A stretch of 64,000 nt of DNA from a virus, in the IMG/VR virus record IMGVR_UViG_3300049043_000133, positions 1-64,000 of that record. One strand, 5' to 3'. This document shows, piece after piece, positions 25,197 to 33,825 of this stretch. The position numbers and the translations under genes were made by a program. The notes under the pieces were generated by a model that saw only the letters and a list, made by a program, of their open reading frames with translations, was not told the DNA's origin and did not search any database. How positions within the stretch are numbered: the first letter of the stretch is position 1; each line of letters starts with the position of its first letter.

Positions 25197-25412
25197 ATGA
25201 CTCTCACAGCAAAATTCAAGAAAGACGTTCAAACCCTTCGTGGTGCAGCAAATGGTGATTTCTACCTTGATGTAAAGAATCCGAAACTTTTTAAAAAGGT
25301 TCGTCGTTTTTATGAGCAAGAAGGTGTAGTATTCTCTGGTGATCCTTTGGATGACTATGAGATTCTTATGGAATACGTTCTTGCCGATCTTGAAACTGTT
25401 GAGGTTGCTTAG
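25197..25412 (+). CDS. Conserved early small protein
   Basis: 71 residues, MTLTAKFKKDVQTLRGAANG, then DFYLDVKNPKLFKKVRRFYE and an acidic end. ATG 25197 is chosen because it follows the exact consensus promoter at normal distance. A strong early promoter suggests a host-takeover role, but no motif is recognised. Confidence 0.6.
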   Translation: MTLTAKFKKDVQTLRGAANGDFYLDVKNPKLFKKVRRFYEQEGVVFSGDPLDDYEILMEYVLADLETVEVA

Positions 25413-25463
25413 TTAAATAGTCACGGAGAGACTTAAAAAGTACTGGTCGGGAGCAAACCCCTA

Positions 25464-25697
25464 ATGTCTAAAGCAAGTATCTTAAGATATCTTGGCAACC
25501 TTCTCCTCATTATTGGTTATCAAACTATGCTATGGGGAGATTTTAAATATGGTTTATTGGTTAAATGTGTTGGGGGATTACTCACAGTACCTTTTGCTAT
25601 TAAACTTAAACTCTGGGATGTATTATTCCTATGTGCTTTCTTTGGTATTTCCGAGATATCAAAGGTTGTACAACTTTTCCTAGTTCAGTCAAACTAG
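25464..25697 (+). CDS. Small multi-pass membrane protein
   Basis: 77 residues with about three hydrophobic helices (LGNLLLIIGYQTMLWG, GLLVKCVGGLLTVPFAIKL, VLFLCAFFGISEISKVVQLF) and short loops. The repeated GN/GG helices weakly recall small transporter units, but no family is certain. Confidence 0.5.
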   Translation: MSKASILRYLGNLLLIIGYQTMLWGDFKYGLLVKCVGGLLTVPFAIKLKLWDVLFLCAFFGISEISKVVQLFLVQSN

Positions 25698-25710
25698 GTG
25701 GTGGATCCAA

Positions 25711-25847
25711 TGACCCCCTTATGTCCTCGTCGGATTGGACATTAAATATGCCGACTGGTGTGGATGGGGAAACTCCCGCCTGGTTTCCAATTTCCAGTCA
25801 AAGAATTGGTGGCGTGCATGAAAGACCTGATGAGAGGAGTTGCATAA
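25711..25847 (+). CDS. Small conserved protein (frameshifted)
   Basis: Pieced from two frames: VLVGLDIKYADWCGWGNSRL, VSNFQSKNWWRA, then CMKDLMRGVA. The Trp/Cys-rich middle is distinctive and reads like real protein. Its end runs into the terminator stem that follows. Function unknown. Confidence 0.35.
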
Positions 25848-25867
25848 ACTCCTCTTTTTTGTATAAT
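25834..25867 (+). terminator. Terminator with a promoter folded into it
   Basis: Stem GAGGAGTT / AACTCCTC followed by TTTTTT. TTGCAT at 25840-25845 lies across the loop and serves as a -35 box for TATAAT at 25862-25867 (16-bp spacer), leading into the glycan operon at 25895. Confidence 0.7.
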
Positions 25868-25894
25868 ACATACTATAGACATATTCATTAATCT

Positions 25895-26962
25895 ATGAGT
25901 GATTATAAGAAAACAGCACTTGTACTTGGTGCTGGTGGCTTTATTGGAAGTCATATGGTAAAACGTCTACGTTCCGAAGGTTATTGGGTGCGTGGAGTTG
26001 ACCTTAAGTATCCAGAATATTCTGTTAGTGAAGCAAACGAATTTATTCTCGGTGATTTGCGTGATGTAAATTTTGTTCGTCGTTGCATTCGTTTTACTGG
26101 ATATCTTGGTAATTTTTATCAGCAGATTGTTGATAAGTTTGCACAACCATTTGATGAGATCTATCAGTTTGCTGCTGATATGGGTGGTGCAGGATTTGTT
26201 TTCACTGGTGAGAATGATGCAGACATTATGCACAACTCTGTGACAATTAACTTAAATGTCTTGGATGAACAGCGTAAACTAAATGAAGATAAAGGTGTAA
26301 ATAATACCAAAATCTTTTATTCTGGTTCTGCTTGCATGTATCCAGAGCATAACCAATTAGATCCTGACAATCCTGATTGCCGTGAAGAATCTGCATACCC
26401 AGCAAACCCAGACTCCGAATATGGATGGGAAAAACTCTTCTCTGAACGTCTATACTTTGCTTACAACCGTAATTATGGCATCCCTGTTAGGGTTGCTCGG
26501 TATCACAATATTTTTGGACCTGAGGGAACGTGGAAAGGTGGACGCGAAAAAGCCCCTGCAGCAATGTGTCGTAAAGTAGCAGAACTTGGTGTTCTTGGTG
26601 GTGAGATTGAAGTTTGGGGAGATGGCAATCAAACTCGTTCATTCCTTTATATTGATGAGTGTATTGAAGCAACTCGTCGTCTGATGGATTCTGATTTTAT
26701 TGGTCCAGTTAATATTGGTTCCGAAGAAATGGTAACAATCAATCGACTCGTAGATACTGTTGCTAAAGTTTCTGGAAAGTCTGTAGAGAAAAAACATATC
26801 AACGGACCTTTGGGAGTTCGAGGTCGTAATTCTAATAATGATTTGATTCGTGAAAAATTAGGATGGGACTATTCTCAAAGTCTTGAAGAAGGAATTTGTA
26901 AAACTTACGAGTGGATTAATTCTCAAGTTTATAAAGATACTATAATGTATCATCCAGTTTGA
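25895..26962 (+). CDS. GDP-mannose 3,5-epimerase-like NAD-dependent epimerase
   Basis: 355-residue extended SDR enzyme. NAD-binding GAGGFIGSH at residues 12-20, catalytic YGWEK, and family marks QFAADMGGAGF, SGSACMYPEHNQ and RSFLYIDECIEAT that fit GDP-D-mannose 3,5-epimerase, which makes GDP-L-galactose and GDP-L-gulose. First gene of a surface-glycan operon; the next gene starts one base after its stop. Confidence 0.85.
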   Translation: MSDYKKTALVLGAGGFIGSHMVKRLRSEGYWVRGVDLKYPEYSVSEANEFILGDLRDVNFVRRCIRFTGYLGNFYQQIVDKFAQPFDEIYQFAADMGGAGFVFTGENDADIMHNSVTINLNVLDEQRKLNEDKGVNNTKIFYSGSACMYPEHNQLDPDNPDCREESAYPANPDSEYGWEKLFSERLYFAYNRNYGIPVRVARYHNIFGPEGTWKGGREKAPAAMCRKVAELGVLGGEIEVWGDGNQTRSFLYIDECIEATRRLMDSDFIGPVNIGSEEMVTINRLVDTVAKVSGKSVEKKHINGPLGVRGRNSNNDLIREKLGWDYSQSLEEGICKTYEWINSQVYKDTIMYHPV

Positions 26963-26963
26963 T

Positions 26964-27866
26964 ATGGTAGTATATAAATTTTTGAATGACTGTTCTGAAA
27001 TAAACAAAGATAAGTTCAAGACAGAAAATTGGTATTTAATGAATTGGGGAATGGGGGATGCAATTGATGCAACTCTTTTTCTTGAATCAAATTCACCAGT
27101 TTCTTATAAAATTCTATGCAGACCTGGAATTTTTAATGGAATTAAATTTGTTTTAGATAACTTTATATCTAATCCAAAATGTAAAGTTGTTGAAGTTTTT
27201 CCTTTGGAAACAGGATATCCTATTCCTGAGGAAGAAGTTGTTATGTCCAAACATGGGTTTTATCCCCAAGATTTGAATATTTTAAATAATGCTCATAATA
27301 TTGGACAACTCAAAGTATGTCATATGGCACCAAAAATGTGGTCTGTTCTTCAAAATCTTCAAGGTGCAGGAATCCTTTCAAATATAGAAACATATTCAAA
27401 TATAAAAAAAGATATTGAAGAAAAAACTTGCATTCTTTTTCCTGAAAGAGGAGATAGTTATCAACTAGATGATTCTTTTTGGAATAATATTGTTGATAAA
27501 ATGAAAGCGAAAGGATATAAAGTAATTGTAAATTGGACTAGTAAAACAAATGTGTTTACTAACCAAAAGATCTTTCAAGGCACTGAAAGGTTGGATAAAT
27601 TAGAACTTCAAGATCTTTTAGATTATTTGGTTCGCCATAAAAATTTGGTGACCATTGGTCAAATATCTGGTATTTTTGTTTTACTTAAATATTTTGAATT
27701 TTTGAAAATTGCTTTTTTTGTTGATTATAATGATCCTAAAATGAAAGATCCAACAAGAGCATTATATGAATCTTGTAGTCTTGCAGATGGTCTTTATACA
27801 AAAAATATGATAGAATTTAAATTATCAGAATTTAATATTAATCAACTTGATCTAGTAGTTCCATGA
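26964..27866 (+). CDS. Putative GT-B glycosyltransferase-like protein
   Basis: 300 residues. Has a Rossmann-like half with ILFPERGDSYQ and WTSKTN followed by GQISGIFVLLKYF, a pattern seen in ADP-heptose-type (GT9) transferases where S/T of a G-x-x-S/T-G loop binds the nucleotide. It is similar in style to the gene at 32735. The assignment is tentative; it overlaps the next gene by ATGA. Confidence 0.5.
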   Translation: MVVYKFLNDCSEINKDKFKTENWYLMNWGMGDAIDATLFLESNSPVSYKILCRPGIFNGIKFVLDNFISNPKCKVVEVFPLETGYPIPEEEVVMSKHGFYPQDLNILNNAHNIGQLKVCHMAPKMWSVLQNLQGAGILSNIETYSNIKKDIEEKTCILFPERGDSYQLDDSFWNNIVDKMKAKGYKVIVNWTSKTNVFTNQKIFQGTERLDKLELQDLLDYLVRHKNLVTIGQISGIFVLLKYFEFLKIAFFVDYNDPKMKDPTRALYESCSLADGLYTKNMIEFKLSEFNINQLDLVVP

Positions 27867-28666
27867 AAACAAAATTTAATTTAGTTGGAAATACTTTTAC
27901 TCATTTAACAAATGGAAACAAAGGATATTCTGTTCATGGTAAAGAGTCTAAGTATATTGAATGGGTAAGTGATGGGACGGGGGAGGCAACATTCTATATT
28001 GATAGCACTCTCGCTCAAGCACAAATTGATAATGTCTCAGGCCCGAAGTATGGATGGCTTTTAGAATCTCAATACATTACCCCACAAATTGTAGAGTCCG
28101 TTAAAAAATTTCCAGAAAAATATCTAGAAATATTTGATGTAATTTTTACACATAATCAAGAACTTTTAAAAATTGATTCTAAATTTAAATGGGTTCCTGC
28201 TCAAGGATTTTGGATTAAAGATCCTAAGATCTATGAAAAAACTAAAGTGATTTCTATGATTGCTTCAAATAAACAAATGTGTGAAGGCCACAGACTTCGC
28301 CTTGAATGGGTCCAAAGACTTTGGGGCCAAGTTGATCTTTATGGTCGGGGATTTAAGGAAATTGCAGATAAAGAAGAAGGATTATGTGATTATATGTTTT
28401 CTGTTGCTATTGAAAATGGTCAATATGAAACATATTTTACAGAGAAACTTTTAGATTGTTTTGCTACTGGAACTATTCCTGTTTATCTTGGTGCTCCCGA
28501 TATTGGAAAATACTTTAATAAGGATGGTATCATTGATCTAAGTGAAGAGTTTGATGTTTCTGACGAAATATATTATAATAAAATGGATGCAATTAAAGAA
28601 AATCTTGAAAAAGCAAAAGAGATGGAAGTCCTGGAAGATTTTATTTTTACTCAGTATTTGAAATAA
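27863..28666 (+). CDS. GT10 fucosyltransferase-like glycosyltransferase
   Basis: 267 residues. The C-terminal half carries YFTEKLLDCFATGTIPVYLG followed by APDIGKYFN, the GDP-fucose-binding signature of alpha-1,3/1,4-fucosyltransferases (GT10), with VDLYGRGF upstream. Predicted to transfer fucose or another GDP-sugar to the glycan made by this operon. Confidence 0.75.
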   Translation: MKTKFNLVGNTFTHLTNGNKGYSVHGKESKYIEWVSDGTGEATFYIDSTLAQAQIDNVSGPKYGWLLESQYITPQIVESVKKFPEKYLEIFDVIFTHNQELLKIDSKFKWVPAQGFWIKDPKIYEKTKVISMIASNKQMCEGHRLRLEWVQRLWGQVDLYGRGFKEIADKEEGLCDYMFSVAIENGQYETYFTEKLLDCFATGTIPVYLGAPDIGKYFNKDGIIDLSEEFDVSDEIYYNKMDAIKENLEKAKEMEVLEDFIFTQYLK

Positions 28667-28667
28667 A

Positions 28668-29288
28668 ATGATTGATAACTATAGTAAAACTCAAGATGGT
28701 ATAATCTATCAGGTTGAAAGAAAACCTTTTGATTATACTGGTGCATATAATAATTATTATAAAGAAATTCAAGATTCAACAAGATACACATCTTATTTGA
28801 GATTGGGATATATTGTTGGTAGTATTGGATATACTCCAAAAAGTATTTTGGATGTTGGTTATGGAACAGGAGCGTTTTTGCAGGCTTGTGAAACGGAGGT
28901 AAAAGAAAGATATGGACATGATATTTCTGGATGGGAAGTGCCATCTGGATGTACATTTGTAGATAACATTTTAGAAAGTCATTATGATGTTATTACATTT
29001 TTTGATTCTTTAGAACATATGCATGACATTGAATTTGTTAAAGATCTGAATTGTAATTATGTTTGTATATCTGTTCCTGATTGTCATTATTTTGACGATG
29101 AATGGTTTGATAGTTGGAAACATAAAAAACCAGATGAACATCTTTGGCATTTTAATAAAAACTCTCTGAAATCTTTTATGAACAGAATGGGATATTCCGT
29201 AGTCAACATGTGTAATTTGGAGGATATTACACGAATTAATAATCAAGAATATACAAATATTCTTACTGGTGTTTTTAAAAAAGTATGA
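28668..29288 (+). CDS. SAM-dependent methyltransferase
   Basis: 206 residues. Class I methyltransferase motif I SILDVGYGTGAFLQA at about residue 60, motif II/III region DVITFFDSLEHMHD, and the post-motif HLWHFNKNSLKSFMNRMGY typical of Methyltransf_23-type sugar methyltransferases. Probably O-methylates a sugar. Overlaps the next gene by four bases. Confidence 0.75.
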   Translation: MIDNYSKTQDGIIYQVERKPFDYTGAYNNYYKEIQDSTRYTSYLRLGYIVGSIGYTPKSILDVGYGTGAFLQACETEVKERYGHDISGWEVPSGCTFVDNILESHYDVITFFDSLEHMHDIEFVKDLNCNYVCISVPDCHYFDDEWFDSWKHKKPDEHLWHFNKNSLKSFMNRMGYSVVNMCNLEDITRINNQEYTNILTGVFKKV

Positions 29289-30136
29289 ATAAGAAAATTG
29301 CAGTGACAACATGGGTCACGGATGATTACTGTGACTTTATTGGTGTAGAAGAACTTAAAAATTCTTTTAAATATTTTCATCCAGATGTTGACTTCTTCGT
29401 ATTTGATACAAAGATGACTGAAGAAGCAAAACAAAAAGACCCTTGGTTAAATCCAGTATGGATGATGCCACCTAGTTGTCTTCCTTTTGTTGATGAATAT
29501 GATATGGTTGTGCATATTGATGGGGATTGTGTTGTCACTGGACCTCTTACTGAATTGTTCGAAAGCACCGAAGATCTAATAGGAGTTAGAAATAATAATT
29601 CTTTTAACAAAGCAAGTTCTCATAAAGGTATTACAATCGCACATCTTCCTCCCTATGGTCAAGGGCATCTTATCCCAGTTCAAAATTTTATTAATGCTGG
29701 ACTAATAGCATCAAATAATAAAGAGTTTTGGTATGAATGGCATGAATTAAATCACCAAGCATATAAAATTAAGACAGAAGTAAATCCATATTTCCATGGT
29801 CTCGGTGATGAACAAGATACTCTAAACCAAATATTTCATAGTGGTAAGTATTCGTCAAAAATTATTGATGCAATCGGAACTGGATTATCTTATGGATTAT
29901 GTAATACTTGGGGAGATCAAACTCATTGGGATAGTTGGGATCATCTTTATGTTGAAAATGGTGAATTGTATCTTGACGATCCTGTAGATAATGCTAAAAT
30001 GAAAGTAAAGGTTTTGCACCAAGCAGGTGGGTCTTTGGCAGGAGAGTTAAATAGAAAGCATGGAACATTTAGAAATTGGTTAAAGTCTACCCTAAAGGGA
30101 GATGTTCTTAATTACGTAAATAAGGTATCAAAATGA
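29285..30136 (+). CDS. GT-A glycosyltransferase (GT8-like)
   Basis: 283 residues. N-terminal IAVTTWVTDDYCDF, then the metal-binding DxD in VHIDGDCVVTGPL (about residue 80), and FINAGLIASNN with a later LHQAGG. These fit GT-A transferases that use a nucleotide-sugar, closest in style to GT8. Overlaps both neighbours by four bases. Confidence 0.65.
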   Translation: MNKKIAVTTWVTDDYCDFIGVEELKNSFKYFHPDVDFFVFDTKMTEEAKQKDPWLNPVWMMPPSCLPFVDEYDMVVHIDGDCVVTGPLTELFESTEDLIGVRNNNSFNKASSHKGITIAHLPPYGQGHLIPVQNFINAGLIASNNKEFWYEWHELNHQAYKIKTEVNPYFHGLGDEQDTLNQIFHSGKYSSKIIDAIGTGLSYGLCNTWGDQTHWDSWDHLYVENGELYLDDPVDNAKMKVKVLHQAGGSLAGELNRKHGTFRNWLKSTLKGDVLNYVNKVSK

Positions 30137-30837
30137 CAGTTTTAAATTTTAAAGATATTCGTGGAAACGAAATAAATCTATCTTTATCTGAAAATTATAA
30201 GAGCCACGCATTTGCCCAACATTCTTGTGTTGGTGCAATTGTTCAGCAGTTTGATCAAGACTTTTATTATTTTCTTAAGGAGCAAGATGATCTGAATGTA
30301 ATTGATCTTGGCGCAAATATTGGATTGTTTTCTCTATATGCATCTCCGATTGCAGAAAAAATTTATGCGGTGGAACCAACTCCTTCGCATTTTTCTCTTC
30401 TTAAAGAATTGGTTGAGTTGACAGGAAAGACTAATATTGATCCGCTAAATCTTGCTATTGGATTAGAAGATGGTGAAGCAGAGTTTTTCGTTCATGACGG
30501 AAATTCTACAATGAATTCTTTTGTTAAACACACCACCAATCCCCACAGTGAAACTAGTGTTCTAGTTCAAACCAAAACACTTAATAGTTTGATTAATTCT
30601 TTGGGTCTTGATAGGGTTGGGTTTGTAAAAATGGATATTGAGGGATTTGAAAATCAAGTAATTTTTGAACCTTCTTTTGAAGAAGCAGTAAGCAAGATTG
30701 ATGCAATGTACGTTGAAGTGCATGATTTTGAAGAAGCAGGTAAAATGCAATTAAACTTTAATCGAATAAAGGAACAATTTATTTCTTGGGGAAAAACTGT
30801 AGAAAAATTACAGTTTGATGGTATGTTTGTATATTGA
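30133..30837 (+). CDS. FkbM-family methyltransferase
   Basis: 234 residues. Motif I VIDLGANIGLFSLYAS, acidic residue in YAVEPTPSHF, and the FkbM hallmark VGFVKMDIEGFENQVI near residue 160. FkbM enzymes O-methylate sugars and polyketides; here a surface glycan sugar is likely. Confidence 0.85.
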   Translation: MTVLNFKDIRGNEINLSLSENYKSHAFAQHSCVGAIVQQFDQDFYYFLKEQDDLNVIDLGANIGLFSLYASPIAEKIYAVEPTPSHFSLLKELVELTGKTNIDPLNLAIGLEDGEAEFFVHDGNSTMNSFVKHTTNPHSETSVLVQTKTLNSLINSLGLDRVGFVKMDIEGFENQVIFEPSFEEAVSKIDAMYVEVHDFEEAGKMQLNFNRIKEQFISWGKTVEKLQFDGMFVY

Positions 30838-30841
30838 TTAA

Positions 30842-31459
30842 ATGAAAAAACTTTATCGTAGACTTCTTGATATTTGTTATAAAAACAAATTACATCACCT
30901 TGGAAGTTATTTTTCATCACTTCAAGTTCTTGATAACATTTATAAAAATATGAATAAAGATGATATCTTTATTCTTTCTAATGGTCATGCTGTAGTGGCA
31001 CTATATGTAATATTGGAAAAATATTATGGATTAGATGCTCAAGAACTTCTTGATAAGTATGGAGAGCATCCAAAAAGAAATGAACTAGATAAGATTTTTT
31101 GTTCTACAGGAAGTCTTGGAATGGGAATTACTGTAGCAGTGGGTAGGGCATTGGCAAATCCTAAGAGAAATGTTTATTGTATGATCTCTGATGGTGAATG
31201 TGCTGAAGGATCCGTATGGGAAGCACTTAGATTTTCGAATGATTATGGAATAAAAAATTTGCAGATTTATGTAAATGCTAATGGGTGGGCAGCATATGAT
31301 CCTGTAAATCTAATTCTTTTGGAAGATCGAATTAGAGCATTCAATCCTTCAGTTAAATTTTGTAGAACATCAGTAGAGCACTTTGGACTAAAGGGTTTGG
31401 ATGCACACTACACTAACTTTACAGAAGAGCAATATCAGGAGGCAATTGAGTTATTATGA
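30842..31459 (+). CDS. Transketolase-like protein, TPP-binding (N-terminal) subunit
   Basis: 205 residues covering the pyrophosphate-binding half of transketolase: FILSNGHAVVALY, CSTGSLGMGITVAVG, the metal/TPP motif SDGECAEGSVWEA and IYVNANGWAA. Shorter than usual split transketolase N-subunits. Overlaps its partner by ATGA. Likely makes or trims a keto or branched sugar for the glycan. Confidence 0.8.
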   Translation: MKKLYRRLLDICYKNKLHHLGSYFSSLQVLDNIYKNMNKDDIFILSNGHAVVALYVILEKYYGLDAQELLDKYGEHPKRNELDKIFCSTGSLGMGITVAVGRALANPKRNVYCMISDGECAEGSVWEALRFSNDYGIKNLQIYVNANGWAAYDPVNLILLEDRIRAFNPSVKFCRTSVEHFGLKGLDAHYTNFTEEQYQEAIELL

Positions 31460-31926
31460 GACGTAGATTTCAAGAACTTCTTACTGAAGAAATGAAAACA
31501 AATGAAGACATTGTTCTTCTTGTTGGTGATGTTGGTTATAAAGTATTTGATCATTTGCGAGAGGAATTTCCAAGACGTGTAATTAATCCTGGAGCTGCTG
31601 AGCAACTAATGATTGGTATGGGTGTTGGTCTTGCTTTGGACGGAAAAATCCCTGTTTGTTATTCCATCACCCCGTTTGTTTTGTATCGCCCATTTGAGTT
31701 TATCAGAAACTATTTGCATCACGAGCAAATTCCTGTTAAACTGGTAGGAAGTGGTCGTGATGATGACTATGGACCTTGTGGGTTTTCTCACTATGCGTGT
31801 GAAGATACAAAGGTATTGGGGGCACTCCCAAATATTGAAGTATTCCGTCCTCAATCAGCAGATGAAGTTGATATTAAAAAATTCCTATATTCAGGTAAAC
31901 CATCATACATTAATTTAAAACGATGA
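31456..31926 (+). CDS. Transketolase-like protein, pyrimidine-binding subunit
   Basis: 156 residues with the catalytic-Glu motif GAAEQLMIGMGVGLALDG and ITPFVLYRPFEFIRNYL, matching the central Pyr domain. It ends with FRPQSADEV...YINLKR and lacks the usual third C-terminal domain of about 120 residues. Together with the gene upstream it should form an alpha2beta2 enzyme. Confidence 0.8.
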   Translation: MRRRFQELLTEEMKTNEDIVLLVGDVGYKVFDHLREEFPRRVINPGAAEQLMIGMGVGLALDGKIPVCYSITPFVLYRPFEFIRNYLHHEQIPVKLVGSGRDDDYGPCGFSHYACEDTKVLGALPNIEVFRPQSADEVDIKKFLYSGKPSYINLKR

Positions 31927-32745
31927 AAATTTTATTCACTGGTAGTCGTGGTAATCTTGGTAAAGAACTTATTCCTCTTCTTGAGGAAGATCACTTAGTT
32001 CATTACTGTGATATTGATTATGCTAATTTTGATTGTGTAAATTCTTTCTTTCGCAATAGAGAGATTGATTTTATAATTCACGCGGCTATTCGTGGTGGTC
32101 GTAGAGTTCGTGCTGATATTGCAGATGATTTCTATAACAATATGATGATGTTTGAGTGCTTAGCATCTCAAAATGTTCCGATGATTAATTTGTGTAGTGG
32201 TGCTGCATATGGTCGTAAAGATGATATTATGTCTGCATCAGAAAAAGATTTTGGAAAAAGAATTCCTGATGACTATTATGGATTTTCAAAGTATTTGATT
32301 ACTCATAGGTCTCGCCAGTTAAATCACGTATATAACTTGAGATTTTTTAATATCTTTGGAAAACATTCTCCGAAAGATATGTTTACTACTGCTAATATTC
32401 TTAATTACATTCATAAGAGAGAAATTGTTATCTTTAAAGATAAGTTTATGGACTTTTTTGGTGTTCTTGATGCTAAAAAAGTAATAGACCTTTATCTTGA
32501 CGGCAAGAAAAATCTTCCCGCAAGAAGTCAATCTTGTTTATCCAGAAACTACTAAACTTTCTGAAGTTGCGGAAATGATTAATGATCTTTCCGATTATAA
32601 AGTTCCTATTGATGTTCTTGAATCTGGATTTGATAAAGCATACTGCGGAAATAGTCAATATCTTAATAGTCTTGGAATTGAGTTTGGTGGACTAAAAAAA
32701 TCACTTGAATATTGTTATAATAGTTTTGTAGATAATGTCAAATAA
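31923..32745 (+). CDS. NAD-dependent epimerase/dehydratase (frameshifted)
   Basis: Extended SDR enzyme: NAD-binding TGSRGNLGKEL at the N-terminus, IIHAAIRGG, CSGAAYGR and YYGFSKY (YxxxK). An indel near 32515 splits the C-terminus (NLVYPETTKLSEVAEMINDL on) into another frame. Probably a nucleotide-sugar epimerase or reductase. Overlaps both neighbours. Confidence 0.75.
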
Positions 32746-33463
32746 AGTTTGCTTAATATATCAACCTTTGGGATTGGGCGATATATTTTGGGTTCAACAA
32801 ATTATCGATACTATTATCTCTGATGGATATGTCGTCTATTATCCAGTAGGAAGCGTTTATTATGATATTGTTTCCTCTTATATTTCTAAGAAAAATTTAA
32901 TTTGGGTAAAAGAAACTGATGAATTCCCATTGAAACAATATTATGGGCAAGTCAATTTTCACCAAACTGAAAATGAATTATATGTTCCTTTAAGTTATGC
33001 AGATAGGTATGTTCCCAATGCATCTGTAATGATTTCAAAGTATTATTTTCTTTCCATTCCCATTGGGGATTATCGTAAGCATTTTTCAATTAAAAGAAAT
33101 AATAAGAGAGAAAAAGAATTAATTCAAAAATATGAATTGGATGGAGATTATATCTTAGTAAATTCTTCTTTTGGTACTGAGCATCAGAAAAGAGATCTTG
33201 AAATTAAATCTGATTCAAAAATTCATTATATGGACATTCAGCAAGATCGTGAGAATGGATTTCATATCTTTGATTGGATTATGGCTCTTGAAAATGCAAA
33301 AGAAATTCATACCGTTGAAACTTCCTTATGTTATTTGATAGATAAGTATTGTGAAAGTAATGAATTACATATGTACGAAAAAAGGACTTCTTCGCAACCT
33401 AATACATATTATAACAATGTAAATTTGGTTTACCGCAATTCAAATTGGATTTATGAAAATTGA
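32735..33463 (+). CDS. Putative GT-B glycosyltransferase-like protein
   Basis: 242 residues. IYQPLGLGDIFWVQQI at the N-terminus matches the G-x-GD start of GT9-like transferases; ILVNSSFGTEHQKR and ALENAKEIHTVETSLCYLID resemble the nucleotide-binding half. Assigned by pattern only. Overlaps genes on both sides by 11 bases. Confidence 0.55.
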   Translation: MSNKVCLIYQPLGLGDIFWVQQIIDTIISDGYVVYYPVGSVYYDIVSSYISKKNLIWVKETDEFPLKQYYGQVNFHQTENELYVPLSYADRYVPNASVMISKYYFLSIPIGDYRKHFSIKRNNKREKELIQKYELDGDYILVNSSFGTEHQKRDLEIKSDSKIHYMDIQQDRENGFHIFDWIMALENAKEIHTVETSLCYLIDKYCESNELHMYEKRTSSQPNTYYNNVNLVYRNSNWIYEN

Positions 33464-33824
33464 AGTATCTGTTGGTGAGATAGTTGATAAGTTTACTATT
33501 TTAGAAATAAAAGAAGAGCACTGCCTTGATCCATCTAAAATAATAAACATACAAAAAGAATTAAACTACTTAAAAGATGTAGTTGATGAGTTAAAAATTC
33601 CTGAGAAATTGGTAGATAATCTTCGAGAAGTAAATAGAAAACTGTGGAAGATTGAAGATGATATTAGACTTTGTGAGAGCAAATGGAAATTTGATGATGA
33701 TTTTATTCAACTTGCAAGATCAGTTTATTATACAAATGATAAAAGATTTGAAATAAAAAATAAAATTAACTCTCTAGTTGAGAGTAATTTTAGAGAAGAA
33801 AAAATACTTCCAAAGTATACTTGA
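33453..33824 (+). CDS. DUF6165-like protein
   Basis: 123 residues, MKIEVSVGEIVDKFTILEIK followed by helices with NRKLWKIEDDIR and FIQLARSVYYTNDKRFEIKN, the typical pattern of DUF6165. Such proteins are found in polysaccharide clusters of bacteria and marine phages. Biochemical role unknown. Confidence 0.7.
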   Translation: MKIEVSVGEIVDKFTILEIKEEHCLDPSKIINIQKELNYLKDVVDELKIPEKLVDNLREVNRKLWKIEDDIRLCESKWKFDDDFIQLARSVYYTNDKRFEIKNKINSLVESNFREEKILPKYT

Positions 33825-33825
33825 T

